The position numbers and the translations under genes were made by a program. The notes below the pieces were generated by a model. The model was not told where the DNA came from. It made no database searches and saw only the letters and a program-made list of their open reading frames with translations. Positions 1 to 5,259 of a stretch of 7,926 bases of DNA are shown piece by piece. Source of the stretch: an uncultured Alphaproteobacteria bacterium. GTDB lineage: Bacteria > Pseudomonadota > Alphaproteobacteria > Rs-D84. The DNA lies in NCBI GenBank assembly GCA_904502245.1, contig CAJGDN010000042.1, forward strand, positions 1 to 7,926, in the 5' to 3' direction. Numbering within the stretch: the first letter of the stretch is position 1; the number at the start of each line of letters is the position of its first letter.

Positions 1-9
1 GAATACCGT

Positions 10-15
10 TATAAT
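10..15 (+). promoter_or_regulatory. -10 box of the tRNA-Glu promoter
   Basis: A perfect TATAAT lies 33 bases before the mature tRNA start. It predicts transcription starting near base 22 and a short 5' leader that RNase P would remove. The matching -35 element would lie left of the window edge, so only half of the promoter can be seen. Confidence 0.5.
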
Positions 16-48
16 TTGCCAGCGTTTGATTAAGAACATGGCAGTTTT

Positions 49-124
49 GGCCCCATCGTCTAGAGGCCTAGGACACCGCCCTTTCAAGGCGAGAACACCG
101 GTTCGAATCCGGTTGGGGCTGCCA
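49..124 (+). tRNA. tRNA-Glu (anticodon UUC)
   Basis: This is a 76-base cloverleaf with encoded CCA. The acceptor stem GGCCCCA (49-55) pairs with TGGGGCT (114-120) with one G-U at the first pair, followed by discriminator G121 and CCA 122-124. The anticodon loop is CTTTCAA (81-87) with anticodon TTC at 83-85. The T-arm ACCGG/TTCGAAT/CCGGT (97-113) is perfect. The D-arm begins TCGTCTAGAGG, as in other bacterial tRNA-Glu genes. The outermost anticodon-stem pair is a C76-A92 mismatch, where C-G is usual; this is a small oddity and need not abolish function. The tRNA reads GAA and GAG codons and in bacteria also feeds tetrapyrrole synthesis. Confidence 0.96.
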
Positions 125-134
125 AATCTGATTT

Positions 135-158
135 TCCGTCCGTTTGGGCGGATTTTTT
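135..158 (+). terminator. Intrinsic terminator of tRNA-Glu
   Basis: A 7-bp stem (TCCGTCC with GGGCGGA, one G-U pair), loop GTTT, then six T residues at 153-158. It starts 10 bases after the tRNA CCA and isolates the tRNA from the downstream genes. Confidence 0.88.
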
Positions 159-198
159 ATTGAAAATCCAAGAACTTTGGGCGGTTAGAAATATAGAA

Positions 199-227
199 TT
201 GATTTTTTACGTGTTTTGTGGTATAAT
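199..227 (+). promoter_or_regulatory. Strong sigma-70 type promoter
   Basis: TTGATT at 199-204, a 17-base spacer and a perfect TATAAT at 222-227 predict a start near 232-234. It is the only clear promoter ahead of the gene at 313. Two terminator-like hairpins follow directly, so full-length output probably depends on read-through. Confidence 0.75.
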
Positions 228-241
228 AGTCACGTTCAGCG

Positions 242-264
242 GACGACACAGGTCGTCTTTTTTT
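242..264 (+). terminator. First of two tandem leader terminators
   Basis: GACGAC (242-247) pairs perfectly with GTCGTC (252-257) around the loop ACAG, followed by seven T residues (258-264). It begins only about 8-10 bases after the predicted transcription start, so a terminated RNA would be about 30 bases long. The tRNA already has its own terminator further upstream, so this hairpin is not needed for that transcript. Confidence 0.75.
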
Positions 265-268
265 ATTG

Positions 269-291
269 CCCGCAACCGCGGGTGTTTTTTT
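269..291 (+). terminator. Second of two tandem leader terminators
   Basis: CCCGC (269-273) pairs with GCGGG (278-282) around the loop AACC, then TG and a run of T residues at 285-291. It lies 4 bases after the first hairpin's T-tract and ends 9 bases before the Shine-Dalgarno AAGGAG (301-306) of the next gene. It could terminate, attenuate or insulate. Confidence 0.7.
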
Positions 292-312
292 ATTTAACAA
301 AAGGAGTTACAA

Positions 313-918
313 ATGGAACCTACTTATGTATCCGCATTTCCAGGGATTGGCACAACCAGAATGTATGTCGGGAACGATGGAAACATATACGAAGCAAGTG
401 GCGGCAGCAGAGCATGGCGTAATAACAACCCTGGTAATCTGGAAGATGGAAAATTCGCACGCAACAATGGGGCGATTGGAACAGACGGCAGGTTTGCTAT
501 ATTTCCAGATACTGCGACAGGTTTTAATGCCATGGCTAGTTTGCTGGCAACAAATTCGTATCAAAAACTAACGATAGAAGGTGCAATAAACAGATATGCA
601 CCACCAAATGAAAATAATGTTGAAAATTACTTAAAATCTATTGAAAGACAAACTGGCTTTCCGCGCTCAACACCGATGAATAACCTTTCAAAAGATAATC
701 TGTTAAACCTAGCAAAAGCGATGGCTAAACACGAGGGGAATATGTCGGGCAAAAAACGTCTGGTTCCAAGATATGAAAAATATGTTTGGGTAACAGTTGG
801 CGACGATAAAGTTCGACCTGAGCATGAAGCACTGGACGGCAAAGTCAGAACATGGTATGATACACCACATCCAGGTGAAGAATACGGATGCAGATGTCAT
901 GCGGAAAGTGTTGATTGA
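313..918 (+). CDS. Phage-derived fusion protein: NNNPGNL structural/lysozyme-like domain plus Mu-F-like CRC tail
   Basis: A 201-residue protein started by ATG with SD AAGGAG six bases upstream. Residues about 35-115 carry RNNNPGNL (36-43), GRFAIF (59-64), a G-x-x-A-x-x-x-LL stretch and AINRYAPP (91-98) followed by EN. This pattern is seen in phage virion and peptidoglycan-associated proteins of the PRD1 P5/'structural protein' kind. Residues about 155-198 match the end of the phage Mu F/SPP1 gp7 head-morphogenesis family: W159, R168-x-x-H171, L-D-G176, H-P-G and the final C193-R-C195. Only that C-terminal signature is present; the family's longer N-terminal part is absent. No signal peptide or membrane segment is visible. 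No other phage structural genes lie nearby, so this looks like a stand-alone or domesticated gene rather than part of a prophage. Function is unknown: a peptidoglycan-interacting protein is plausible, but no catalytic residue can be assigned. Confidence 0.8.
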   Translation: MEPTYVSAFPGIGTTRMYVGNDGNIYEASGGSRAWRNNNPGNLEDGKFARNNGAIGTDGRFAIFPDTATGFNAMASLLATNSYQKLTIEGAINRYAPPNENNVENYLKSIERQTGFPRSTPMNNLSKDNLLNLAKAMAKHEGNMSGKKRLVPRYEKYVWVTVGDDKVRPEHEALDGKVRTWYDTPHPGEEYGCRCHAESVD

Positions 919-1396
919 TTTTTTTATCTTGTTAATGTGTGCGGCTTGTACGAAACAAGTTGAATATACTGGTGATTTTTCTGATGGTTTGCCAGCACCA
1001 GAAAAAACAGAAAATTTCAATTTGCCGGATGAGTACGGAACAAAACAAATAGATACTTTCTATATTGATGTTAATAATGACGGTGTAAAAGATACTATTA
1101 AGCGCGGTCGTTTTGTAACGGGTACCGCACATTCTTACACTTTTTATGATATATACCTTGATAATGGTGAAAAACTGGCACGATTAACAACCCAAGAAAG
1201 TGCCGATTGTATTCTGCGTGCTTATAAATTCCAAATGCAACCGTTCGTAATAACAAGTGCATCAAGAAATGTCGGCGCTGATTATACAGAATCCACAAAG
1301 GCAAAAATTGAAAAATTTGAAATCAAAGATAACAAAATAGAACCTGTGTACAATAAAGAACATAAACCGATTTGTGATGTCAGATATTTATTATAA
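899..1396 (+). CDS. Small predicted lipoprotein of unknown function
   Basis: A 165-residue protein. The chosen ATG overlaps the last 20 bases of the upstream gene in another frame. It is preferred because it gives a proper lipoprotein signal: MRK, a hydrophobic stretch, then C-A-A-C with Cys17 as the likely lipidated residue. An in-frame ATG at 797 would add 34 polar residues in front of the signal and bury it. No good SD is visible, so translation is probably coupled to the upstream gene. The mature part has D-V-N-N-D-G-V-K-D near residues 58-66, a DxNxDGxxD calcium-loop pattern of the kind found in FG-GAP and dockerin repeats. It is followed by beta-like alternation (SYTFYDIYL, FEIKDNKIEPV). 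I do not recognise the family. A periplasmic or outer-membrane partner of the upstream phage-like protein is possible but unproven. No + strand terminator follows. Confidence 0.75.
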   Translation: MRKVLIDFFILLMCAACTKQVEYTGDFSDGLPAPEKTENFNLPDEYGTKQIDTFYIDVNNDGVKDTIKRGRFVTGTAHSYTFYDIYLDNGEKLARLTTQESADCILRAYKFQMQPFVITSASRNVGADYTESTKAKIEKFEIKDNKIEPVYNKEHKPICDVRYLL

Positions 1397-1482
1397 ATTT
1401 GTCAAAAACACTTTAACATCTTTCCCAAACGACAACAAATCATACAGGTTGGAGGTTCGTGAATTGCACGAGTCGCCACATC

Positions 1483-1512
1483 AAAAATAAAAACCACCAG
1501 AATGGGTGGTTT
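1483..1512 (-). terminator. Terminator of the MFS gene
   Basis: AAACCACC (1491-1498) pairs perfectly over 8 bp with GGTGGTTT (1505-1512), with a 6-base loop. On the - strand the stem is followed by TTATTTTT, a fair U-tract; on the + strand no T-run follows. It lies 22 bases after the MFS stop codon. Confidence 0.8.
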
Positions 1513-1534
1513 GCTAAAAGTAGAAACAATATTT

Positions 1535-2746
1535 TTATAATTTTTCCCGTCCAGAAAAGAATATACGATTTGCCCAACCCCACAAAATTAAGGCAAGGCT
1601 GATTAGTAATAAATACCAACGCAACCATGAATAATCACCAAACACACCGATATACATCAGACCTGTAAAACCAATCCATCGACCAATAAATAGTGCAAAA
1701 TCGCGAAAAACAAAATATTCTATGCGTGTATTGTTCGTTATACAACGAGAACGAGATAATTTGTATATCCCAATACTGTTTATCTGATCCAAAAATACAA
1801 TGGCTGTTGCATAAATAAAATTATAAACCAAGAATGAAATAGGTGTAGTCTTGTAAACAAACAGCGACATAGACAAGAATACCAGCAAGATGCACACCAT
1901 CAAAATAACACGATACGTTGTATTTTTGTGAATGTAACGCAATACCCAACACGTCGCAACAGAGCACAAAGAAAATACCGTCGTCAGTATTCCAAGATTC
2001 AAATTTGTATGAAATATATAAACAGTGTACATCGTTATCACTGTCCCCAGTAACCCCATACCAAAACCACGCAGAATTTCCATAAAAAACATTCTGCGCA
2101 CAACAGGAAAACGCATCATACAACGATAAAACCCAACAAAGTCTGTTTTATCTGTCGAACGATGACGGGTGGGAGACAAAAAGAAAACCAAGCCTATTTC
2201 TACGAATGTAAACAATAATAAAGCAAACGCAACATCCGAATATGACCCCGTATCAATAAAACACCCAAGCACAACAGGTGCAATGATTTTAACTAAATAA
2301 CCAATCGCATTTTTTGTACCTACAAAACGCCCGACACTGTGCGCACAGGTCTTGTCCGCGGTCATTGCGTGTCGCGGCAAATGGTACATCGCTGCACTGA
2401 GTCCATACAGCAACCCCATCGGAACAACATATTCAACAGCCCTATTCCCCAACAATATTATCGCCAACAGAACCGCAAGTTTAGGTAATAAGCTGAGCCC
2501 AAATATCGCAACCTTGTTATATCTTTTCACCCAGTTCGCAAACAAAAAGAAACCGGCACATGTTGCCGCATATTCAAACAATTTATACATTGAAATTGAT
2601 GTAATATCGTTCATTGCCATGTGCATAATATATGACACAAAAAAGGTTCCCATAAACAGGTCCGACACGGTACGAAACGCACCAAAAACTATCAACAACC
2701 ATAAATCACGCGATATTTTTTGATGGGACATTAGGAATTCTCTCAT
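1535..2746 (-). CDS. Major facilitator superfamily (MFS) transporter
   Basis: A 403-residue, highly hydrophobic protein with roughly 10-12 membrane segments and short polar loops. It has a longer basic, charged middle loop (SPTRHRSTDKTD, around residue 195) that splits it into two halves, as in MFS carriers. Length fits the family at about 400. The segment YHLPRHAMTAD...GRFVGTKNAIGY in the first half and the second-half start FMEILRGFGMGLLGTV also look MFS-like. The substrate cannot be predicted. The start is uncertain: the first ATG (2746) has no SD, whereas a second ATG five codons in (2731) has a GAGAG eight bases upstream, giving 398 residues. The gene is transcribed alone, divergent from the small lipoprotein and with its own terminator. 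It converges with the accessory pair to its left. Confidence 0.88.
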   Translation of the reverse strand: MREFLMSHQKISRDLWLLIVFGAFRTVSDLFMGTFFVSYIMHMAMNDITSISMYKLFEYAATCAGFFLFANWVKRYNKVAIFGLSLLPKLAVLLAIILLGNRAVEYVVPMGLLYGLSAAMYHLPRHAMTADKTCAHSVGRFVGTKNAIGYLVKIIAPVVLGCFIDTGSYSDVAFALLLFTFVEIGLVFFLSPTRHRSTDKTDFVGFYRCMMRFPVVRRMFFMEILRGFGMGLLGTVITMYTVYIFHTNLNLGILTTVFSLCSVATCWVLRYIHKNTTYRVILMVCILLVFLSMSLFVYKTTPISFLVYNFIYATAIVFLDQINSIGIYKLSRSRCITNNTRIEYFVFRDFALFIGRWIGFTGLMYIGVFGDYSWLRWYLLLISLALILWGWANRIFFSGREKL

Positions 2747-2764
2747 AGATATTTACAAGATGTG

Positions 2765-2792
2765 ATTATACCATAAAAATCATAACAAACAA
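2765..2792 (-). promoter_or_regulatory. Promoter of the MFS gene
   Basis: Read on the - strand: TTGTTT (2792-2787), a 16-base spacer and a perfect TATAAT (2770-2765). The start is predicted near 2758, leaving an 11-base leader to the first ATG or 26 to the second, SD-bearing ATG. The -35 is weak. Confidence 0.55.
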
Positions 2793-2798
2793 ATCGAT

Positions 2799-2828
2799 TT
2801 GACATATGTAGAATTGGCGGTATATAAT
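2799..2828 (+). promoter_or_regulatory. Consensus promoter of the lipoprotein-lemA-PHP operon
   Basis: A perfect TTGACA (2799-2804), an 18-base spacer and a perfect TATAAT (2823-2828). Only six bases separate the -10 from the ATG at 2835, so the mRNA should begin at or within a base of the start codon (leaderless). Confidence 0.85.
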
Positions 2829-2834
2829 CACGGT

Positions 2835-2954
2835 ATGAAAAGAATGTTTTTATTTTTTATTATGCTGGTGATGTTGACGGTTTCAGGTTGTGGCGTAAAA
2901 TCTGATTTGGTGCGCCCTGACAAGTCTTTCCCACGCAATTATCCAGTGTATTAA
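2835..2954 (+). CDS. Small outer-membrane lipoprotein, LptM/YifL-like
   Basis: A 39-residue protein: MKRM, a hydrophobic core, then lipobox V-S-G-C with Cys19, and a 20-residue tail beginning CGVKSDLVRPDK. The arrangement of Cys-Gly, a basic residue and a Pro-containing short tail resembles the LptM (YifL) family, whose consensus is close to GCGLKGPLY-x-P. In enterobacteria LptM binds the LPS translocon LptD and aids its oxidative maturation; that role here is inference. The reading frame is supported by the perfect promoter directly ahead, the complete lipoprotein signal and a stop 31 bases before lemA. No SD exists, consistent with leaderless translation. An AT-only inverted repeat, ATTAAAA (2950-2956) with TTTTAAT (2963-2969), overlaps its stop codon and may slow polymerase or stabilise the mRNA. 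Confidence 0.8.
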   Translation: MKRMFLFFIMLVMLTVSGCGVKSDLVRPDKSFPRNYPVY

Positions 2955-2985
2955 AAACAGTATTTTAATGAAGGGGGTGTATATC

Positions 2986-3525
2986 ATGTGGACAACTATT
3001 GCAGTTATTGCAGTTTTATTACTATACTTTGTTGCAATCTATAACGGCCTGATTGCACGTAAAAATCAGGTACGCGAAGCATGGGCAACCGTTGACACGC
3101 AATTAAAACGCAGATACGATTTAATCCCTAATCTGGTTGAAACCGTACGCGGTGCAGCAAAGCATGAATCTGAAACATTGGCAGCTGTCACAAACGCGCG
3201 CGCAGACGCAATGTCTGCTTCAGGACCAACATCAGCAGATATGCAAAACAAATTGACACAAACATTAAAATCACTGTTTGCTGTTGCAGAAAACTATCCT
3301 GATTTAAAGGCAAATCAAAACTATTTGGAACTGCAACGCGAATTAACAGATACAGAAAACAAGATTCAAGCGACACGTCAATTCTATAATACTGTTGTAA
3401 TGGGATTAAATACGCAAATAGAACAATTCCCATCAAACATCATCGCAAACATGTTTGGAATTAAACCTGAAAAAATGTTTGAAATTGAAGACGCAGAAAA
3501 AACTGCACCAAAGATAACGTTTTAA
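2986..3525 (+). CDS. lemA: LemA family membrane protein
   Basis: A 179-residue protein of typical LemA length. Residues about 3-22 form one N-terminal membrane helix, followed at once by the family signature: Y19-N-x-L, then V-R-E-A-W-A-T-V-D, QLKRRYDLIPNLVETV (39-54) and KHE (59-61), with T-N-A-R shortly after. The rest is predicted long helices (NYLELQRELTDTENKIQATRQFYN), as in the helical-bundle LemA fold, with most of the protein outside the cytoplasm. The ATG at 2986 is chosen over the in-frame ATG 18 bases earlier. The strong SD AAGGGGGTG (2971-2979) lies between the two, six bases before 2986. The biochemical role of LemA is not settled; elsewhere it is often linked to TPM-domain or protease genes, which are absent here. 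Its operon partners are a lipoprotein upstream and a PHP phosphoesterase one base downstream. Confidence 0.95.
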   Translation: MWTTIAVIAVLLLYFVAIYNGLIARKNQVREAWATVDTQLKRRYDLIPNLVETVRGAAKHESETLAAVTNARADAMSASGPTSADMQNKLTQTLKSLFAVAENYPDLKANQNYLELQRELTDTENKIQATRQFYNTVVMGLNTQIEQFPSNIIANMFGIKPEKMFEIEDAEKTAPKITF

Positions 3526-3526
3526 T

Positions 3527-4381
3527 ATGACACAAGATTTTACACTGCATACGCACACAAATCGATTTGACGGTAAAAATACAGTTGAAGAAATGGTGAA
3601 CGCTGCGCGCGAACGCGGAATGACAACCATTGGAATATCTGACCATTTTATCGTGCATCGTGATATAAAAAAAACTGATTTCTATCCGTTTGCTGTACGT
3701 GGCGGGTATGAATCTATGTACAATTCATCATTTGTAGATATTTTTGAAAAATACCAACCGCACTATGATGAAATTGATCGCATATCGTTGCAATTACATA
3801 CGCCTATCTTGCGCGGAATGGAAGTAGATTATTTTCACGATAACAAATGGCATCAGGCATTTGAACATGCAGTCAAAACACTAAAGCCTGATTACACCAT
3901 TGGTGCGTGTCATTTCATCGAGTATAATGGCAAACTGTGTAATGTACACAACATCGCAAACGCACCCCAACCAGACCAGGATAAAATGCTGAATCTGTAT
4001 TGGGAAAAGATTGCCCAGGCGGCGGCATCAGGACTGTTTACATTCATGGCGCACCTGGATTTGCCAAAAAAAGTTGGCGTCGGAACATCACCTGAATGGC
4101 ATGACACCGAAGCACGCGCAATTGATGTACTGGCACAAAATAAAACACCAATCGAAATCAATACCAGTGGATTTTCTAAAACCGGTGCCCCATATCCCAA
4201 GACACGTATTTTGCAGATGGTCGCAGCAGCCAATATTCCTGTTATTATCAGTGATGACGCACATCATATCAGTCAAATAGGTCGCCATTTTGATGATGCA
4301 GAAAGACTGATTAAGTCATGCGGTATTGAAAATCGTCTGTCGTTACAGAAAATACTTGATTTTTCGAATAAAACACTATAA
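3527..4381 (+). CDS. PHP-domain metal-dependent phosphoesterase, histidinol-phosphatase-like (HisJ/HisK type)
   Basis: A 284-residue protein, the usual size for PHP histidinol phosphatases (about 260-290). Metal-site motifs of the PHP barrel appear in order: H8-T-H10 with D15 close by, S38-D39-H40, G-M-E99-V-D, G-A-C-H129, A-H176-L-D-L-P-K, E210-I-N-T-S-G and S-D-D244-A-H246. All expected ligands are present, so the enzyme should be active. The family hydrolyses L-histidinol phosphate to L-histidinol, but related PHP enzymes cleave other phosphate esters. No other his gene is in the window, so the substrate is uncertain. The start codon follows the lemA stop by one base (TAATATG) and has no SD, indicating translational coupling to lemA. 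A strong hairpin follows its stop codon. Confidence 0.9.
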   Translation: MTQDFTLHTHTNRFDGKNTVEEMVNAARERGMTTIGISDHFIVHRDIKKTDFYPFAVRGGYESMYNSSFVDIFEKYQPHYDEIDRISLQLHTPILRGMEVDYFHDNKWHQAFEHAVKTLKPDYTIGACHFIEYNGKLCNVHNIANAPQPDQDKMLNLYWEKIAQAAASGLFTFMAHLDLPKKVGVGTSPEWHDTEARAIDVLAQNKTPIEINTSGFSKTGAPYPKTRILQMVAAANIPVIISDDAHHISQIGRHFDDAERLIKSCGIENRLSLQKILDFSNKTL

Positions 4382-4422
4382 ACTGTGGCCTGCTGGGTAA
4401 TCAGAACTGATTAAGCAACAGT
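4382..4422 (+). other. Bulged long hairpin right after the PHP stop codon
   Basis: One continuous 15-base arm (4408-4422) pairs with three consecutive blocks on the 5' side: ACTGT (4382-4386), TGCT (4391-4394) and TAATCA (4398-4403). Bulges GGCC and GGG separate the blocks, and the loop is GAAC. It starts at the base following the stop codon and is trailed only by GCTGTTTTGG, a poor U-tract. It could be a weak terminator or a 3'-end stabiliser for the lemA operon. It lies upstream of the putative rpsD promoter, so a role in the rpsD leader would require read-through. Confidence 0.5.
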
Positions 4423-4438
4423 GCTGTTTTGGTCCTGT

Positions 4439-4469
4439 TTGCGATAAGGATTCTGTTCTTGGTTATAAA
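4439..4469 (+). promoter_or_regulatory. Possible rpsD promoter
   Basis: TTGCGA (4439-4444), a 19-base spacer and TATAAA (4464-4469). The spacer is longer than ideal. The predicted start near 4476 leaves a leader of about 33 bases with SD AAGGA at 4497-4501. No other candidate in the 127-base gap is better. Confidence 0.4.
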
Positions 4470-4508
4470 CACCTGGCACCTAAAAAACCAAAATAAAAGG
4501 ATAAAATT

Positions 4509-5141
4509 ATGGCAAGAGCTGGTGCAAAGCGTAGCACACGCAAATTGAAAATCGGACGCAGCCTGGGCGTTAACTTGTGGGGTCAGGCGAAGTCTCCATT
4601 TAACAAACGTAAATACAAACCTGGTCAGCATGGCCCAACATCACGTGGCGGCAATTCATCTGATTATGCAAAACAGATGCGTGCAAAACAGACATTGAAG
4701 GGTTATTATGGCAACGTTGGCGAAAAGAAATTCCGCAAATATTACTTGGAAGCAGCCAACATGAAGGGCGACACACCAGAAAATTTGATTGGTTTGTTGG
4801 AACGTCGTTTGGACGCAGTTGTATATCGTGCGAAATTGGCACCAACTGTATTCTCTTCACGTCAGTTAATCAGCCACGGACACATCAACGTTAACGGCAA
4901 ACGCGTTAAAGTTGCATCGTACCAGGTAAAACCAGGTGATGTTATCACTGTCAGCGAAAAAGCAAAACAGATGCCATTGGTTGTTTTGGCACTGGAATCA
5001 GCAGAACGCAACTTTGCAGATTATGTTTCTGTTGACAGCGCAAACTTTACTGCAACATTTGTTCGTGTACCTGCATTTGCAGATGTTCCATACCCAGTTC
5101 AGATGTTCCCAGAATTGGTTGTTGAATTCTATTCTCGTTAA
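4509..5141 (+). CDS. rpsD: 30S ribosomal protein S4
   Basis: A 210-residue protein, close to the usual 205-210. The N-terminal domain starts M-A-R and has the basic segment followed by KRKYKPGQHG (33-42), characteristic of S4. It lacks the paired Cys residues of the zinc-binding S4 form, as is common in alphaproteobacteria. The S4 RNA-binding domain runs from about residue 97 (ERRLDAVVYR, then SSRQLISHGHINVNGK at 116-131, then V-K-P-G-D-V). The protein nucleates assembly of the 16S rRNA 5' domain and shapes the mRNA entry channel. ATG is preceded by AAGGA at a 7-base spacing. The gene stands alone, as is usual in alphaproteobacteria, rather than with rpsM-rpsK-rpoA, and it has a strong terminator. 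Confidence 0.98.
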   Translation: MARAGAKRSTRKLKIGRSLGVNLWGQAKSPFNKRKYKPGQHGPTSRGGNSSDYAKQMRAKQTLKGYYGNVGEKKFRKYYLEAANMKGDTPENLIGLLERRLDAVVYRAKLAPTVFSSRQLISHGHINVNGKRVKVASYQVKPGDVITVSEKAKQMPLVVLALESAERNFADYVSVDSANFTATFVRVPAFADVPYPVQMFPELVVEFYSR

Positions 5142-5160
5142 TTTAGTACGAGAACACAAC

Positions 5161-5194
5161 AAAAAAGAAACGCCATTGATATGGCGTTTCTTTT
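5161..5194 (+). terminator. Strong terminator of rpsD, potentially bidirectional
   Basis: AAGAAACGCCAT (5165-5176) pairs perfectly over 12 bp with ATGGCGTTTCTT (5181-5192) around the loop TGAT, with T's continuing at 5193-5194. The A-run at 5161-5164 supplies a U-tract when read on the - strand, so it can also stop transcripts arriving from rlpA. Confidence 0.9.
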
Positions 5195-5228
5195 ATTGAA
5201 CAATCATAAAAATTACTGTTTATCCTAT

Positions 5229-5252
5229 AAAAAAATCCCCCAATACAGGGGA
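5229..5252 (-). terminator. Terminator of rlpA
   Basis: On the - strand TCCCC (5252-5248) pairs with GGGGA (5240-5236) around a 7-base loop, followed by seven U residues (5235-5229). It sits just after the rlpA stop codon, between rlpA and the convergent rpsD. Confidence 0.85.
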
Positions 5253-5259
5253 ATAATTT

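Noticed and set aside
797..898. Upstream in-frame ATG extending the lipoprotein gene by 34 codons
   Set aside because: It would lie deep inside the phage-like gene, lacks an SD and would place a polar segment ahead of an otherwise complete lipoprotein signal peptide.
199..1396. Intact prophage or gene-transfer-agent cluster
   Set aside because: Only one gene with phage-like domains is present; no integrase, terminase, portal, capsid or tail gene is visible in the window.
1446..1478. Complete tRNA gene at the GGTTGGAGGTTCG...GCCA sequence
   Set aside because: No T-stem (GGAGG has no CCTCC partner), no pairing anticodon stem and no acceptor stem upstream; only a fragmentary resemblance, kept as a low-interest finding.
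2352..2723. 123-codon open frame on the + strand opposite the MFS gene
   Set aside because: It is antisense to a clear membrane transporter, with no SD, promoter or recognisable motif.
2968..2985. Earlier ATG for lemA adding six residues (MKGVYI)
   Set aside because: The strong SD AAGGGGGTG lies downstream of this ATG and is correctly spaced for the ATG at 2986.
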